From Ectobacillus sp042610425 (GTDB taxonomy: Bacteria > Bacillota > Bacilli > Bacillales > Bacillaceae_G): a stretch of DNA of 64,000 bases. The DNA is taken from contig NZ_JBGJZM010000001.1 in NCBI RefSeq assembly GCF_042610425.1, positions 558,001 to 622,000 of the forward strand, in the 5' to 3' direction. Made by a program: the position numbers and the translations under genes. The notes under the pieces are model-generated. The model saw only the letters and a list, made by a program, of their open reading frames with translations, was not told the origin of the DNA and did not search any database. Below are positions 44,400 to 52,696 of this stretch, in pieces (the first letter of the stretch is position 1; each line of letters begins with the position of its first letter).

Positions 44400-44588
44400 A
44401 TGAGACAAGTGATAAATGCTTTAAAACGTACAGATGCAGAGAAACGTATTCCGGTTTTGCGCTTAGAATTAGACTACGAGTTGGCTACGCTTTATGATGC
44501 AATCGTGGAGAACGATGAAAACAAAAAAGTTGAATGTAAACAGAAGCTTGAGGTGCTAAGACTTGAAATGATGCGCCTAGAAGCGTAA
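44400..44588 (+). CDS. 62-aa charged protein (YkzI position)
   Basis: A short, highly charged, helical protein (VLRLELDYELATLYDAIVENDENKK) with predicted coiled-coil character. ATG 44400 follows GGGAGGAGG at 10 nt, a strong ribosome binding site. Its position between yktB and the inositol monophosphatase corresponds to ykzI of B. subtilis, but I cannot confirm homology. Closed by a terminator. Confidence 0.7.
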   Translation: MRQVINALKRTDAEKRIPVLRLELDYELATLYDAIVENDENKKVECKQKLEVLRLEMMRLEA

Positions 44589-44619
44589 TAATAGAATTAG
44601 GAATAAATATGAATGTGTG

Positions 44620-44647
44620 CGAACCTTTAGTGAAAGGTTCGTTTTTT
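44620..44647 (+). terminator. terminator
   Basis: CGAACCTTT/AAAGGTTCG with a 4-nt loop and six T. Confidence 0.9.
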
Positions 44648-44671
44648 CTGTGACCAGTATAGGAGTGGTAA

Positions 44672-45463
44672 ATGATGCAGGATGTATGGAATGATATTGC
44701 TATTCAAGTGGAGCAGTGGATAAAAGAAGCAGGACAGATTATTCGTGATTCACTGCAAAATCCTCTTACGATTGAAACGAAATCAAGTCCTTCAGATTTG
44801 GTAACAAATATGGATCGACAAATTGAACAGTTTCTTATTTCGCGAATTCATGACGCATATCCATCCCACAAAATTTTAGGGGAAGAAGGATATGGTGATC
44901 AAGTAACATCTGTTAAAGGGACAATTTGGTTGATTGATCCCATTGATGGAACCATGAATTTTGTCCACCAAAAACGTAATTTTGCCATCTCCATCGGGAT
45001 CTACCATAATGGGGTAGGGAAAATAGGATACATATACGATCCAGTATTCGATGAACTATACTATGGGGTGGAAGGAAAAGGTGCCTATTGTAATGGAATT
45101 CTTATCCCAAAATTACAATCGGGAACACTTGAAACAGGAATAATTGGAGTTAATGCTACTTGGCTTACAGAAAATGATTTTTTAGATCACAAGAAGATAG
45201 CAGCACTTGTGAATAAGGCAAGGGGTTCACGTTCCTATGGATGTGCAACGCTAGAAATGGTCTACGTAGCAACAGGAAAATTAGATGGTTACATAACACC
45301 TCGTTTGTCACCTTGGGATTATGGAGGCGGTGCTATTATTATCCGTGAGGTAGGGGGATGTATGACAACGTTTGATGAGAAGAATGTAAGTCTTGTTCAT
45401 AAAAGTAGTGTAATCGTAGCAAGACCAGGGGTATACGAAGAATTACTTCCGTTTTTACGATAA
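44672..45463 (+). CDS. suhB: inositol monophosphatase family protein (YktC/SuhB)
   Basis: Mg-dependent phosphatase of the IMPase fold, 263 aa; B. subtilis YktC hydrolyses inositol-1-phosphate and FBP-like substrates. Metal motifs: GEEGYGD, DPIDGTMNFVHQ and SPWDYGGGAII. ATG 44672 follows AGGAGTGG; a second ATG adjacent is possible. The upstream gene ends in a terminator 25 nt before, so expression may rely on readthrough or a promoter overlapping that hairpin. Confidence 0.88.
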   Translation: MMQDVWNDIAIQVEQWIKEAGQIIRDSLQNPLTIETKSSPSDLVTNMDRQIEQFLISRIHDAYPSHKILGEEGYGDQVTSVKGTIWLIDPIDGTMNFVHQKRNFAISIGIYHNGVGKIGYIYDPVFDELYYGVEGKGAYCNGILIPKLQSGTLETGIIGVNATWLTENDFLDHKKIAALVNKARGSRSYGCATLEMVYVATGKLDGYITPRLSPWDYGGGAIIIREVGGCMTTFDEKNVSLVHKSSVIVARPGVYEELLPFLR

Positions 45464-45570
45464 GAGACGCGACGCTCCATTCACTATGTATGACCGTAAG
45501 TAGTTTGTAACTAATAAAACTGCTGCGGTTTTTTAATTTGAATAAAATAAAGTGATAGATAGCGAAGACT

Positions 45571-45607
45571 ATTGAAAAGAAAGACTTCTGTGCATGCACA
45601 GAAGTCT
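45571..45607 (-). terminator. ylaF terminator
   Basis: A perfect 26-nt palindrome AGACTTCTGTGCA/TGCACAGAAGTCT followed on the minus strand by a TTTCTTTT tract. Confidence 0.85.
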
Positions 45608-45613
45608 ACATTA

Positions 45614-45799
45614 TTATTGTTGTTGTTGTTTTCTAATTCTGGCTTTTGTTGCAAAACCTAACCCAAATGTACCTATCGTACCAACGATACAAAGAATAAT
45701 TCCGATAATACTTTGCTCAGCAATCATGATTCCAATCCCCATCATGAATGCAACTCCTATAATTGCAAATAATAACATACGTACTTGTAATTGTTTCAT
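45614..45799 (-). CDS. ylaF: YlaF-like small membrane protein
   Basis: A 61-aa protein with two membrane helices (residues 8-29 and 31-50) and a basic Gln-rich tail, the YlaF (DUF5325) type. ATG 45799 on the minus strand follows GGAGGGATG. It is divergent from typA, the same neighbour as in B. subtilis. Function unknown. Confidence 0.8.
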   Translation of the reverse strand: MKQLQVRMLLFAIIGVAFMMGIGIMIAEQSIIGIILCIVGTIGTFGLGFATKARIRKQQQQ

Positions 45800-45941
45800 T
45801 TCATCATCCCTCCATCCTTAATTGTACTGTAAATGTTTGTGAAAAAACAACTAAATTTCCTATGCTCATCGTATTTCAATTGCAACCTATAGCTTTCGCT
45901 CTTATAATAGAGAAGGACTAAAAAGACTTTAGGAGTTGGAC

Positions 45942-47774
45942 ATGTTGAAAAAAAGAGAAGATTTACGTAATATCGCAATTATCGCCCACGTTGACCATGG
46001 GAAAACGACACTCGTCGATAAATTGCTTCGTCAAGCAGGAACGTTCCGCAGTAATGAACAAGTAGAGGAACGTGCAATGGATTCAAACGATATTGAGAGA
46101 GAGCGTGGAATTACAATTTTAGCGAAAAATACTGCTATTCACTACGAAAATACGCTCATTAACATATTGGATACACCAGGACATGCTGATTTTGGTGGAG
46201 AAGTAGAACGGATTATGAAAATGGTTGATGGCGTTCTTCTCGTAGTAGATGCATATGAAGGATGCATGCCTCAAACTCGTTTTGTACTAAAAAAAGCATT
46301 GGAACAAAATTTAACACCAATTGTAGTTGTTAATAAAATTGACCGTGATTTTGCACGTCCAACTGAAGTTGTAGATGAAGTAATCGATTTATTTATCGAA
46401 CTTGGTGCAAATGAAGAACAACTTGAATTCCCAGTTGTATTTGCATCAGCAATTAATGGAACAGCTAGCTTAGATCCAGATCCATCTAAACAAGAAGAAG
46501 ATATGAAATCATTATTTAATACAATTGTGGAACATATTCCAGCCCCAATTGATAATAGTGACGAACCGCTTCAATTCCAAGTTGCACTTTTGGATTACAA
46601 CGATTATGTAGGACGTATCGGAATTGGACGTGTATTCCGCGGAACGATTCAGGTTGGCCAACAAGTTGCTCTCATGAAATTAGATGGCAGCGTAAAACAA
46701 TTGCGTGTAACGAAAATCTTTGGTTTCTTTGGCTTAAAACGTGAAGAAATTGAACAAGCAAAAGCAGGGGACTTAATCGCTGTATCTGGTATGGAAGACA
46801 TCAATGTTGGGGAAACGGTATGTCCTTTTGAACACCAAGAGGCACTTCCTATTTTACACATTGACGAACCAACTCTACAAATGACATTTGTTGTAAACAA
46901 CAGCCCATTTGCTGGACGTGAAGGTAAGTTTATTACTTCTCGTAAAATTGAAGAACGTTTACGTTCACAATTAGAAACAGATGTAAGCTTACGTGTTGAA
47001 AATACAGATACTCCTGATGCTTGGATCGTATCTGGTCGTGGTGAGTTGCATCTTTCTATCCTGATTGAAAACATGCGTAGAGAAGGATTTGAACTTCAAG
47101 TATCTAAACCAACGGTTATCATTAAAGAAATTGATGGAGTACGTTGTGAACCGGTTGAACGCGTTCAAGTTGATGTTCCTGAAGAAAATACAGGAGCAGT
47201 TATCGAATCTATGGGAGAACGTAAAGGCGAAATGTTGGACATGGTAAATAACGGAAATGGACAAGTTCGTCTTGTATTTATGGTTCCAGCACGTGGATTA
47301 ATTGGTTACACTACAGAATTCATGACGATGACACGTGGATATGGAATTATTAACCATACATTTGATAGTTACCAACCAATGCAAAAAGGTCAAGTTGGCG
47401 GACGTCGTCAAGGTGTTCTTGTTTCGATGGAAACAGGAAAAACGACTACGTATGGTACGATGCAAGTAGAAGATCGCGGGACCATTTTTGTAGAACCTGG
47501 TACGGAAATTTACGAAGGTATGATTGTCGGAGAACATACACGCGAAAATGATTTAGCGGTTAACATCGTGAAAATGAAACAACAGACAAACGTTCGTTCT
47601 GCAAATAAGGACCAAACAAACGTTATTAAAAAGCCGCGCATTATGTCACTTGAAGAATCATTAGAATATTTAAACGATGATGAATATTTAGAAGTAACAC
47701 CTGAATCCATCCGTCTTCGTAAAAAAATTCTTGATAAAAATGAACGTGAAAAATCAGCTAAGAAAAAGAAATAA
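45942..47774 (+). CDS. typA: ribosome-associated GTPase TypA/BipA
   Basis: Translational GTPase of the EF-G family acting in 50S assembly and cold growth, 610 aa. G1 AHVDHGKTT, G2 RERGITI, G3 DTPGHADFGGEV, G4 NKIDRD, and the family C-terminal domain ending KKILDKNEREKSAKKKK. ATG 45942 follows TAGGAGT by 7 nt; the frame opens two codons earlier at a TTG inside that spacer. Closed by a strong terminator. Confidence 0.95.
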   Translation: MLKKREDLRNIAIIAHVDHGKTTLVDKLLRQAGTFRSNEQVEERAMDSNDIERERGITILAKNTAIHYENTLINILDTPGHADFGGEVERIMKMVDGVLLVVDAYEGCMPQTRFVLKKALEQNLTPIVVVNKIDRDFARPTEVVDEVIDLFIELGANEEQLEFPVVFASAINGTASLDPDPSKQEEDMKSLFNTIVEHIPAPIDNSDEPLQFQVALLDYNDYVGRIGIGRVFRGTIQVGQQVALMKLDGSVKQLRVTKIFGFFGLKREEIEQAKAGDLIAVSGMEDINVGETVCPFEHQEALPILHIDEPTLQMTFVVNNSPFAGREGKFITSRKIEERLRSQLETDVSLRVENTDTPDAWIVSGRGELHLSILIENMRREGFELQVSKPTVIIKEIDGVRCEPVERVQVDVPEENTGAVIESMGERKGEMLDMVNNGNGQVRLVFMVPARGLIGYTTEFMTMTRGYGIINHTFDSYQPMQKGQVGGRRQGVLVSMETGKTTTYGTMQVEDRGTIFVEPGTEIYEGMIVGEHTRENDLAVNIVKMKQQTNVRSANKDQTNVIKKPRIMSLEESLEYLNDDEYLEVTPESIRLRKKILDKNEREKSAKKKK

Positions 47775-47783
47775 TAAATAATA

Positions 47784-47817
47784 AAAAAAGTCTCCGCTTC
47801 TAGCGGAGACTTTTTTT
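47784..47817 (+). terminator. typA terminator
   Basis: AGTCTCCGCT/AGCGGAGACT with a 3-nt loop, A run before and seven T after. Confidence 0.93.
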
Positions 47818-48113
47818 ATAGAAATAAATTTGGACAAACTGATGTATATCACCTAATTAGAAATATTTAACATTTTTATAGACAGGGACTATCTAAGCAC
47901 GGTACTATTATTACTACCATAAATAACTGTAAAACGAACCTTTCAAAATGTTGATTTAACGATTTATCCTAGCTTGGCAGTTTTATGACTAATTTGTTAG
48001 TTATCAAACGTAACGACTAAACATAGCTTTCACTTCAATTGGGCTCACCAGAATCAATAGGTGTTGGGTAGTCCACAAAATATGTTTATGCAACGAATGG
48101 GAGGAGAAGAAAC
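47818..48113. other. intergenic, no gene seen
   Basis: Spacer between typA and ylaH. No open frame with a ribosome binding site, no strong inverted repeat. The ylaH promoter must lie here but I cannot assign it. Confidence 0.5.
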
Positions 48114-48440
48114 ATGGATGCACAAGTGCTGGAGAGTATGACATTATTTGCAAAAATATATGATGTACAAGATCATCCTGTAAGTGGAATGTGGCTATTG
48201 TACGTTACGATTAGCTTGTTATGTATCTTTGTATATCGTCTAGGCTTTGCACGTAAATTGAATGTCTTGCAAAATATAGTTATTTATTTCATACTTGTGC
48301 TAGGTTGTTCTATTTTAACATTCTTTGCAGTATTTTTACCTGTAGGCGAAGGGTTACTGGTAGCTATTGTCGTTCTTAGCGCATATAAAATTCGTCTTCA
48401 TCAGTTTAAAAAACAAAAAACGATACAAAGGAGATTATAA
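48114..48440 (+). CDS. ylaH: YlaH-like membrane protein
   Basis: A 108-aa protein of the YlaH family with three membrane helices (residues about 26-43, 52-72, 75-92) and a basic tail. The segment VYRLGFARKLNVLQNIVIYFILVLGC is typical. ATG 48114 follows GGGAGGAGAAG. Its stop TAA shares one base with the start of the next gene. In B. subtilis ylaH follows typA likewise. Function unknown. Confidence 0.82.
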   Translation: MDAQVLESMTLFAKIYDVQDHPVSGMWLLYVTISLLCIFVYRLGFARKLNVLQNIVIYFILVLGCSILTFFAVFLPVGEGLLVAIVVLSAYKIRLHQFKKQKTIQRRL

Positions 48441-48721
48441 TGAGTTCCGTTCAAGATTCTATTTATAATTGGTTAACGATTAAAGTGGTGGCAGAAGCAC
48501 GACCTGATGACCAGGCAGCTATCGAGACGTATGAATTGTTTGCAGACATGCTTCGTGATGAACATGGGATTACTGATGTAGTAGTCGAAAAACGCGAAGA
48601 TATGTATTTTGTAACATATACGAAGGATAACGAAACAAAGTCGACTCGCTTTCCACTTGAACTTATTGATTGTTTTTTAGATCAAATGATTCGTGAACCG
48701 GAGAAGTTTCCTAATTACTGA
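48440..48721 (+). CDS. conserved acidic protein of unknown function
   Basis: A 93-aa acidic soluble protein (DDQAAIETYELFADMLRDEH, PLELIDCFLDQMIREPEKFPNY). ATG 48440 overlaps the ylaH stop (TAATG) and has AGGAGAT upstream, so the pair is translationally coupled. I do not recognise a named family. The operon ends in a terminator directly after. Confidence 0.75.
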   Translation: MSSVQDSIYNWLTIKVVAEARPDDQAAIETYELFADMLRDEHGITDVVVEKREDMYFVTYTKDNETKSTRFPLELIDCFLDQMIREPEKFPNY

Positions 48722-48723
48722 AA

Positions 48724-48751
48724 CCTTATCTGAAAAGATAAGGGCTTTTTT
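48724..48751 (+). terminator. ylaH operon terminator
   Basis: CCTTATCT/AGATAAGG with a GAAA loop, then GC and six T. Confidence 0.9.
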
Positions 48752-48942
48752 ATAGGAGTAGGCAGTAGTAGTATGACGAAAACACAATGACCTACTGCCT
48801 ATAACAGAATTGCATTGGTACCATAAAAAGAAGGTACCTGTTTTTGGAATAGAATGGAAAGGGAAAAGTACAGGAAAATTGTTGGAATATAAGGAGAAAT
48901 GAAATAAAGTATATGTTCCATTTTGTTTGGAAATAGATTATT

Positions 48943-48955
48943 GCTAAAAAAGTCC
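48943..48955. repeat. 13-nt repeat at a frameshift site, copy 1
   Basis: GCTAAAAAAGTCC, identical to 49101-49113. On the minus strand it reads GGACTTTTTTAGC and places a TAG in frame. Confidence 0.8.
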
Positions 48956-49100
48956 AATGGTAAGTGGAACCATCAAGTGAAAGAAGAATTCAATCCATTC
49001 AGGCAGCATATATGTACTTATAACAGGAACAAAATCATCGTTTAAAAGAAGAGTGTATACTTTTAAACCCGTTAAAAGCTGTGCAACCTTTAGGAAAAGT

Positions 49101-49113
49101 GCTAAAAAAGTCC
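49101..49113. repeat. 13-nt repeat at a frameshift site, copy 2
   Basis: GCTAAAAAAGTCC, identical to 48943-48955, again ending one reading frame of the minus-strand membrane gene at TAG. Confidence 0.8.
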
Positions 49114-49147
49114 TCCTATCACTTCAGCAAATAATCCTTTTTGCAAA

Positions 49148-49351
49148 TTACCATTCTTCCTCTACGGCTTTATCCCGGTACAAACGGAACTTACCAGTAG
49201 CAATACGATTATTGGTTCGTTCTGAAATTCGCTTATGGCAGCTAGGACACATATATGTATGAATAGGACGGTTTCGTAAACGTTTCGCCTCTAACGTATC
49301 ATCACTTAGCTGATGTATCTCGTCACATAGTACGCATTTAACTTTCATCAT
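49148..49351 (-). CDS. ylaI: YlaI-like zinc-binding protein
   Basis: A 67-aa protein with two CxxC pairs (KCVLCDE near the start, YMCPSCHKR later) and the conserved AKRLRNRPIHTYMC and IATGKFRLYR blocks of B. subtilis YlaI. A treble-clef or zinc-ribbon fold is expected. Minus-strand ATG 49351 or the adjacent ATG follows GAGGTGAC. The orientation is opposite to typA. The decayed gene follows 1-2 nt downstream and was probably cotranscribed. Confidence 0.85.
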   Translation of the reverse strand: MMKVKCVLCDEIHQLSDDTLEAKRLRNRPIHTYMCPSCHKRISERTNNRIATGKFRLYRDKAVEEEW

Positions 49352-49539
49352 GTCACCTCAAAAATTATATTATCAGACGTTTTCTTGAACTAGAATGTAG
49401 GAAGCAAACGTCAATGGAGCGGAGTGTGTGAAAAACACTGAATAAAGTATAACATGATTTGCACTGGGGAAATAAATAATTGTATTTATTAGATATTGAA
49501 TGTCTGGTTGTTGTAAAATAATAGCTGGAGGTGTTAAAC

Positions 49540-49995
49540 ATGGCAAATGTAGTCGAATCAACATTAAGTGATAGCTTATTGGAAGCTCTTAGACAGGAAC
49601 GTATTGTTACCATCGCAACAATCGATTTTGAGAAAGGAATTCCAAACGTAAGTGCAATTTCTTGGGTTTACAGTATGGATCCTGCTACTATTCGTTTTGC
49701 TGTTGACAAACGATCACGTATTGCAGAAAATATTCGTCATCATTCATCAGTAGTGTTAAACGTTATGGCAGCTGAATCTGTGTTCTCGATTAACGGGACG
49801 GCAGCTATTGTTGCAGACCAAATGGAAGGCGTTCCATTAAAACTAGCTCTTATTGAAGTTTCTATTGAAGAAGTAAGAGATGTTATGTTTTACGGCTCAA
49901 AGCTTTCCGTGGAACCAAAGTATGAAAAAACGTATGATTTACGTGCTGCAGAAAAGCTGGATGGTCAAGTATTAACAGCAATAAAAGAATTTTAG
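49540..49995 (+). CDS. ylaL: YlaL, pyridoxamine-phosphate-oxidase-like FMN-binding fold
   Basis: A 151-aa split-barrel protein matching B. subtilis YlaL: NVSAISWVYSMDP, IRFAVDKRSRIAENIR, PLKLALIEVSIEEVRDVMFYGSKLSVEP and EKTYDLRAAEKLD. The family is related to PNPOx-type FMN proteins, but the ligand is unproven. The start ATG 49540 follows GGAGGTG by 7 nt; the frame opens three codons earlier in that site. Confidence 0.85.
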   Translation: MANVVESTLSDSLLEALRQERIVTIATIDFEKGIPNVSAISWVYSMDPATIRFAVDKRSRIAENIRHHSSVVLNVMAAESVFSINGTAAIVADQMEGVPLKLALIEVSIEEVRDVMFYGSKLSVEPKYEKTYDLRAAEKLDGQVLTAIKEF

Positions 49996-50025
49996 AGTAC
50001 ATATTTATAACGAAAAAGTTTAGGT

Positions 50026-50075
50026 GCTACCTCGAATTAAAAGTCTCCGTTTGGAGTGAGGTAGCTTTATTTTTA
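50026..50075 (+). terminator. ylaL terminator
   Basis: GCTACCTC/GAGGTAGC enclose a secondary CTCC/GGAG pairing, then TTTATTTTTATT. Confidence 0.75.
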
Positions 50076-50200
50076 TTCGTAAAGTAAGTTTCCTTACAAA
50101 TTCATTCTATCTCACGTAAGCCGAACATATTATCTATAACAGCGGTTCGTCCTTAGAGGATGAAACCCTTGTTCACTAAGGTGGAGTAGGGGGTAACAGA

Positions 50201-51529
50201 TTGAGTAAAATCTATGTTCTCGATACAAATGTCCTATTGCAGGATCCATTATCTATTTATTCTTTTCAAGATAATGAGGTGGTAATACCTGCTGTTGTGT
50301 TAGAGGAAGTGGACTCAAAGAAACGTTACATGGATGAAGTTGGTCGAAACGCTCGCTATGTTTCGAAGCTTATTGATAAATTTCGTGAAAAAGGAAAACT
50401 ACATGAACGAATTCAGCTAGAAAATGGAGGAACTTTCCGAATTGAGCTGAATCATCGTTCCTTCGTTCAACTGCAAGAAATTTTTGTGGAAAAGACGAAT
50501 GACAATAGAATTTTAGCAGTGGCGAAAAATTTATCGTTAGAGGAGCAGGCAAAGCAAAATGGGAAACCTGTGATTCTAGTAAGCAAGGATGTATTAGTTC
50601 GAGTGAAAGCGGACGCACTCGGACTGCAGGCAGAAGACTATTTGAGTGATCGTGTGATAGAAGTAGACAATATATATACAGGATTTATGGAACAATACAT
50701 ACCAAAAGCAGTGTTGAATGTATTTTATGAAACAGGACAATTAATGACTTCTGCCGTTTCGGAGCAACTATTCTATCCAAATCAATTTGTTCTTATGAAG
50801 GACGATCTGGGTGGGTCTGGTTCTGCTGTAGGTGTAGTAGATACAACGGGAAAGAAGATAAGAAAGCTTGTTTTTCAAAATGAACAAATTTGGGGTGTTC
50901 GCTCTCGAAACGTCCAACAAACGATGGGGATGGAGCTGTTACTCCGTGAAGATATACCGCTCGTAACGCTCATTGGAAAAGCTGGGACAGGAAAAACCTT
51001 ATTGGCCTTGGCTGCAGGGTTAATGCAAACGGAAGATTTAGGACTATATAAGAAGTTACTTGTGGCTCGCCCCATCGTTCCAGTTGGAAAGGACATTGGC
51101 TATTTGCCAGGTGAAAAGGAAGAGAAGCTTCGTCCGTGGATGCAGCCTATTTTTGACAATCTTGAGTATTTATTTAATACAAAAAAACCGGGAGAGCTAG
51201 ATGCGATTTTAGCAGGAATGGGATCAATTGAAGTAGAAGCATTAACATATATTCGGGGTCGTAGTATTCCGGAACAGTTTATTATTATCGATGAAGCACA
51301 AAATTTAACAAAGCATGAAGTGAAAACGATATTAACTCGTGTAGGGGAAAAAAGTAAAATTGTTTTAATGGGCGACCCGCAACAAATTGATCATCCGTAT
51401 TTGGATGAATATAACAATGGCTTAACGTATGTGGTAGAAAAATTTAAAGAACAGAGAATTAGTGGTCATGTTAAATTTGTAAAAGGGGAACGATCTAATT
51501 TAGCACAATTAGCTGCGGATTTACTCTAA
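50201..51529 (+). CDS. ylaK: PIN-domain plus PhoH-type ATPase (YlaK)
   Basis: A 442-aa fusion: an N-terminal PIN ribonuclease domain (VLDTNVLLQDPLSIY, EEVDSKKR, TNDNRILAVAKNL with the acidic catalytic residues) and a C-terminal PhoH ATPase (GKAGTGKTLLALAAG Walker A, IIDEAQNL Walker B, RGRSIPEQF). PIN-PhoH proteins are RNA helicase/RNase toxin-like proteins in actinobacteria; the Bacillus role is unknown. The start is TTG 50201 after TAGGGGGTAA. Closed by a strong terminator. Confidence 0.88.
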   Translation: MSKIYVLDTNVLLQDPLSIYSFQDNEVVIPAVVLEEVDSKKRYMDEVGRNARYVSKLIDKFREKGKLHERIQLENGGTFRIELNHRSFVQLQEIFVEKTNDNRILAVAKNLSLEEQAKQNGKPVILVSKDVLVRVKADALGLQAEDYLSDRVIEVDNIYTGFMEQYIPKAVLNVFYETGQLMTSAVSEQLFYPNQFVLMKDDLGGSGSAVGVVDTTGKKIRKLVFQNEQIWGVRSRNVQQTMGMELLLREDIPLVTLIGKAGTGKTLLALAAGLMQTEDLGLYKKLLVARPIVPVGKDIGYLPGEKEEKLRPWMQPIFDNLEYLFNTKKPGELDAILAGMGSIEVEALTYIRGRSIPEQFIIIDEAQNLTKHEVKTILTRVGEKSKIVLMGDPQQIDHPYLDEYNNGLTYVVEKFKEQRISGHVKFVKGERSNLAQLAADLL

Positions 51530-51562
51530 AAGATGTGCTAGCTGATTTGTATATTTATATAC

Positions 51563-51596
51563 TAAAAAGGAAAGCCATTCATGGCTTTCCTTTTTA
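51563..51596. terminator. ylaK terminator
   Basis: AAAAAGGAAAGCCAT/ATGGCTTTCCTTTTT with a 2-nt loop; symmetrical, so it also serves the convergent gene. Confidence 0.93.
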
Positions 51597-51604
51597 GTGA
51601 TCCA

Positions 51605-52102
51605 TTAAATAACTGTGAACTCTTTTATTTTTGTAATAGGATGTTCTACATTGCTTCCGTCACCGTAATAGAAATGGGCGGGACCGTCTTCCTTTAAAGG
51701 TTTTCCATCCTTTGAGAATCCTAAGATTGCAGCCTTGGCTTGCTCGATTGTAAGAGTTATTGTTTCTTTATCCGTTTTAAGTAGAATAGCGGTTGCATCA
51801 GTATGCAGAACTGCATTTGTTAAAAATGGTCGAAGTGGTATTCCAAATGTTCCTGTAATAATCTTCTGTTTTTCAAAATGAGAAATACTTTTATTTACCG
51901 GAGGATAAATAGCTCCTTCTGTAATTTCACGATCCCAGTGAGCAGATGCCGCTTTTTTATAGTCTTCTAACTCATCTTTTTCCTGTCTTTCTTCTTGAAA
52001 ATATGTATTCAAGTCCACTTTTCGGTCATCAAAAATCCAAACACTAGGATCGAGTGTAATTGTGTAATCTACTTTTCCGTTTATAAATAAAATATCGTCC
52101 AT
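51605..52102 (-). CDS. conserved protein of unknown function
   Basis: A 165-aa soluble protein with no signal peptide. Recognisable elements are VDYTITLDPSVWIFDDRKVDL, a long charged helix (QEERQEKDELEDYKKAASAH), then a beta-rich C-terminal half (ITGTFGIPLRPFLTNAVLH, ETITLTIEQAKAAILGF, PAHFYYGDGSNVEHPI). I cannot assign a family. The start ATG 52102 on the minus strand follows TGGAGGGGA; the frame continues upstream with unrelated sequence and no ribosome binding site. It is divergent from ylaN, and this position replaces ylaM of B. subtilis. Confidence 0.75.
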   Translation of the reverse strand: MDDILFINGKVDYTITLDPSVWIFDDRKVDLNTYFQEERQEKDELEDYKKAASAHWDREITEGAIYPPVNKSISHFEKQKIITGTFGIPLRPFLTNAVLHTDATAILLKTDKETITLTIEQAKAAILGFSKDGKPLKEDGPAHFYYGDGSNVEHPITKIKEFTVI

Positions 52103-52269
52103 TTGAGTCCCCTCCATTTGTTTTATATACCCACACTTCAGTATAATGAAGAAGAAGAGTGTTGTCACCCGAACTGATTGTCTCAAAATATTTTTATTGC
52201 AATTTACAAGGACTGTCTTTAATATTAAAAGATAGGATAGATAGTTGGACGGAAACGGAGGGAATCGAT

Positions 52270-52554
52270 TTGACGTCTGAGACAGTGATGGATCATCAGG
52301 AAAAGGCTCTTGCCCTTCTTAAAGCTGATGCAAGTAAGATCTTAAAATTAATTAAAGTTCAAATGGATCATTTAACTATGCCACAATGTCCATTGTATGA
52401 AGAAGTGCTGGACACGCAAATGTTTGGTTTGTCTCGTGAAGTTGATTTTGCTGTTCGACTCGGGTTAATTGAAGAACCAAATGGCAAGGAGATTCTCGAT
52501 GAACTAGAACGTGAATTATCTGCCTTGCACGATGCGTACACGAAAAAACAATAA
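52270..52554 (+). CDS. ylaN: YlaN, iron-homeostasis-linked protein
   Basis: A 94-aa protein nearly matching B. subtilis YlaN: VMDHQEKALALLKADASKILKLI, then MPQCPLYEEVLDTQMFGLSRE and FAVRLGLIEEPNGKEILDELERELSALHDA. YlaN has been linked to iron homeostasis through interaction with Fur and is essential at low iron in B. subtilis. The start is TTG 52270 behind GGAGGGAATC; the open frame upstream has no family match. ftsW follows after a terminator. Confidence 0.9.
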   Translation: MTSETVMDHQEKALALLKADASKILKLIKVQMDHLTMPQCPLYEEVLDTQMFGLSREVDFAVRLGLIEEPNGKEILDELERELSALHDAYTKKQ

Positions 52555-52570
52555 TGGGTTCAAATAGAGG

Positions 52571-52600
52571 GCTCAAACTTCTTACGGTTTGAGCTTTTTT
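52571..52600 (+). terminator. ylaN terminator
   Basis: GCTCAAAC/GTTTGAGC with an 8-nt loop and six T. Confidence 0.9.
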
Positions 52601-52696
52601 ATGCGTATCATTTTCTTTTCTTATCTTACCAGCAGGAAGTATTGTAAGTTAAATGGAATATAACAACAACTACATTTAAGAGGAAGAGGATTATCT

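Larger units (their letters stand above)
48740..49146 (-). pseudogene. decayed multi-pass membrane protein gene downstream of ylaI
   Basis: Read on the minus strand, a protein-like sequence is spread over three frames. It begins at TTG 49146, 2 nt after the ylaI stop (LQKGLFAEVIGGLF), continues one frame over (ALFLKVAQLLTGLKVYTLLL, VPVISTYMLPEWIEFFFH, LMVPLTIGLF), shifts again (LAIIYFQTKWNIYFIS), and ends in another frame (IPTIFLYFSLSILFQKQVP, a TAG, then AVGHCVFVILLLP). Together they would make a membrane protein of about 130 aa with four helices. The first two breaks occur at the same 13-nt string with a six-base homopolymer; a third frameshift and one in-frame stop argue for true decay. 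Family not identified. Confidence 0.6.

Noticed and set aside
49053..49262. Plus-strand frame across ylaI and the decayed gene
   Set aside because: Antisense to ylaI and explained by the minus-strand coding; no ribosome binding site.
50149..50182. TCCTTAG/CTAAGG inverted repeat before ylaK, considered as a riboswitch or T-box
   Set aside because: Too short and lacks any conserved T-box or riboswitch core.
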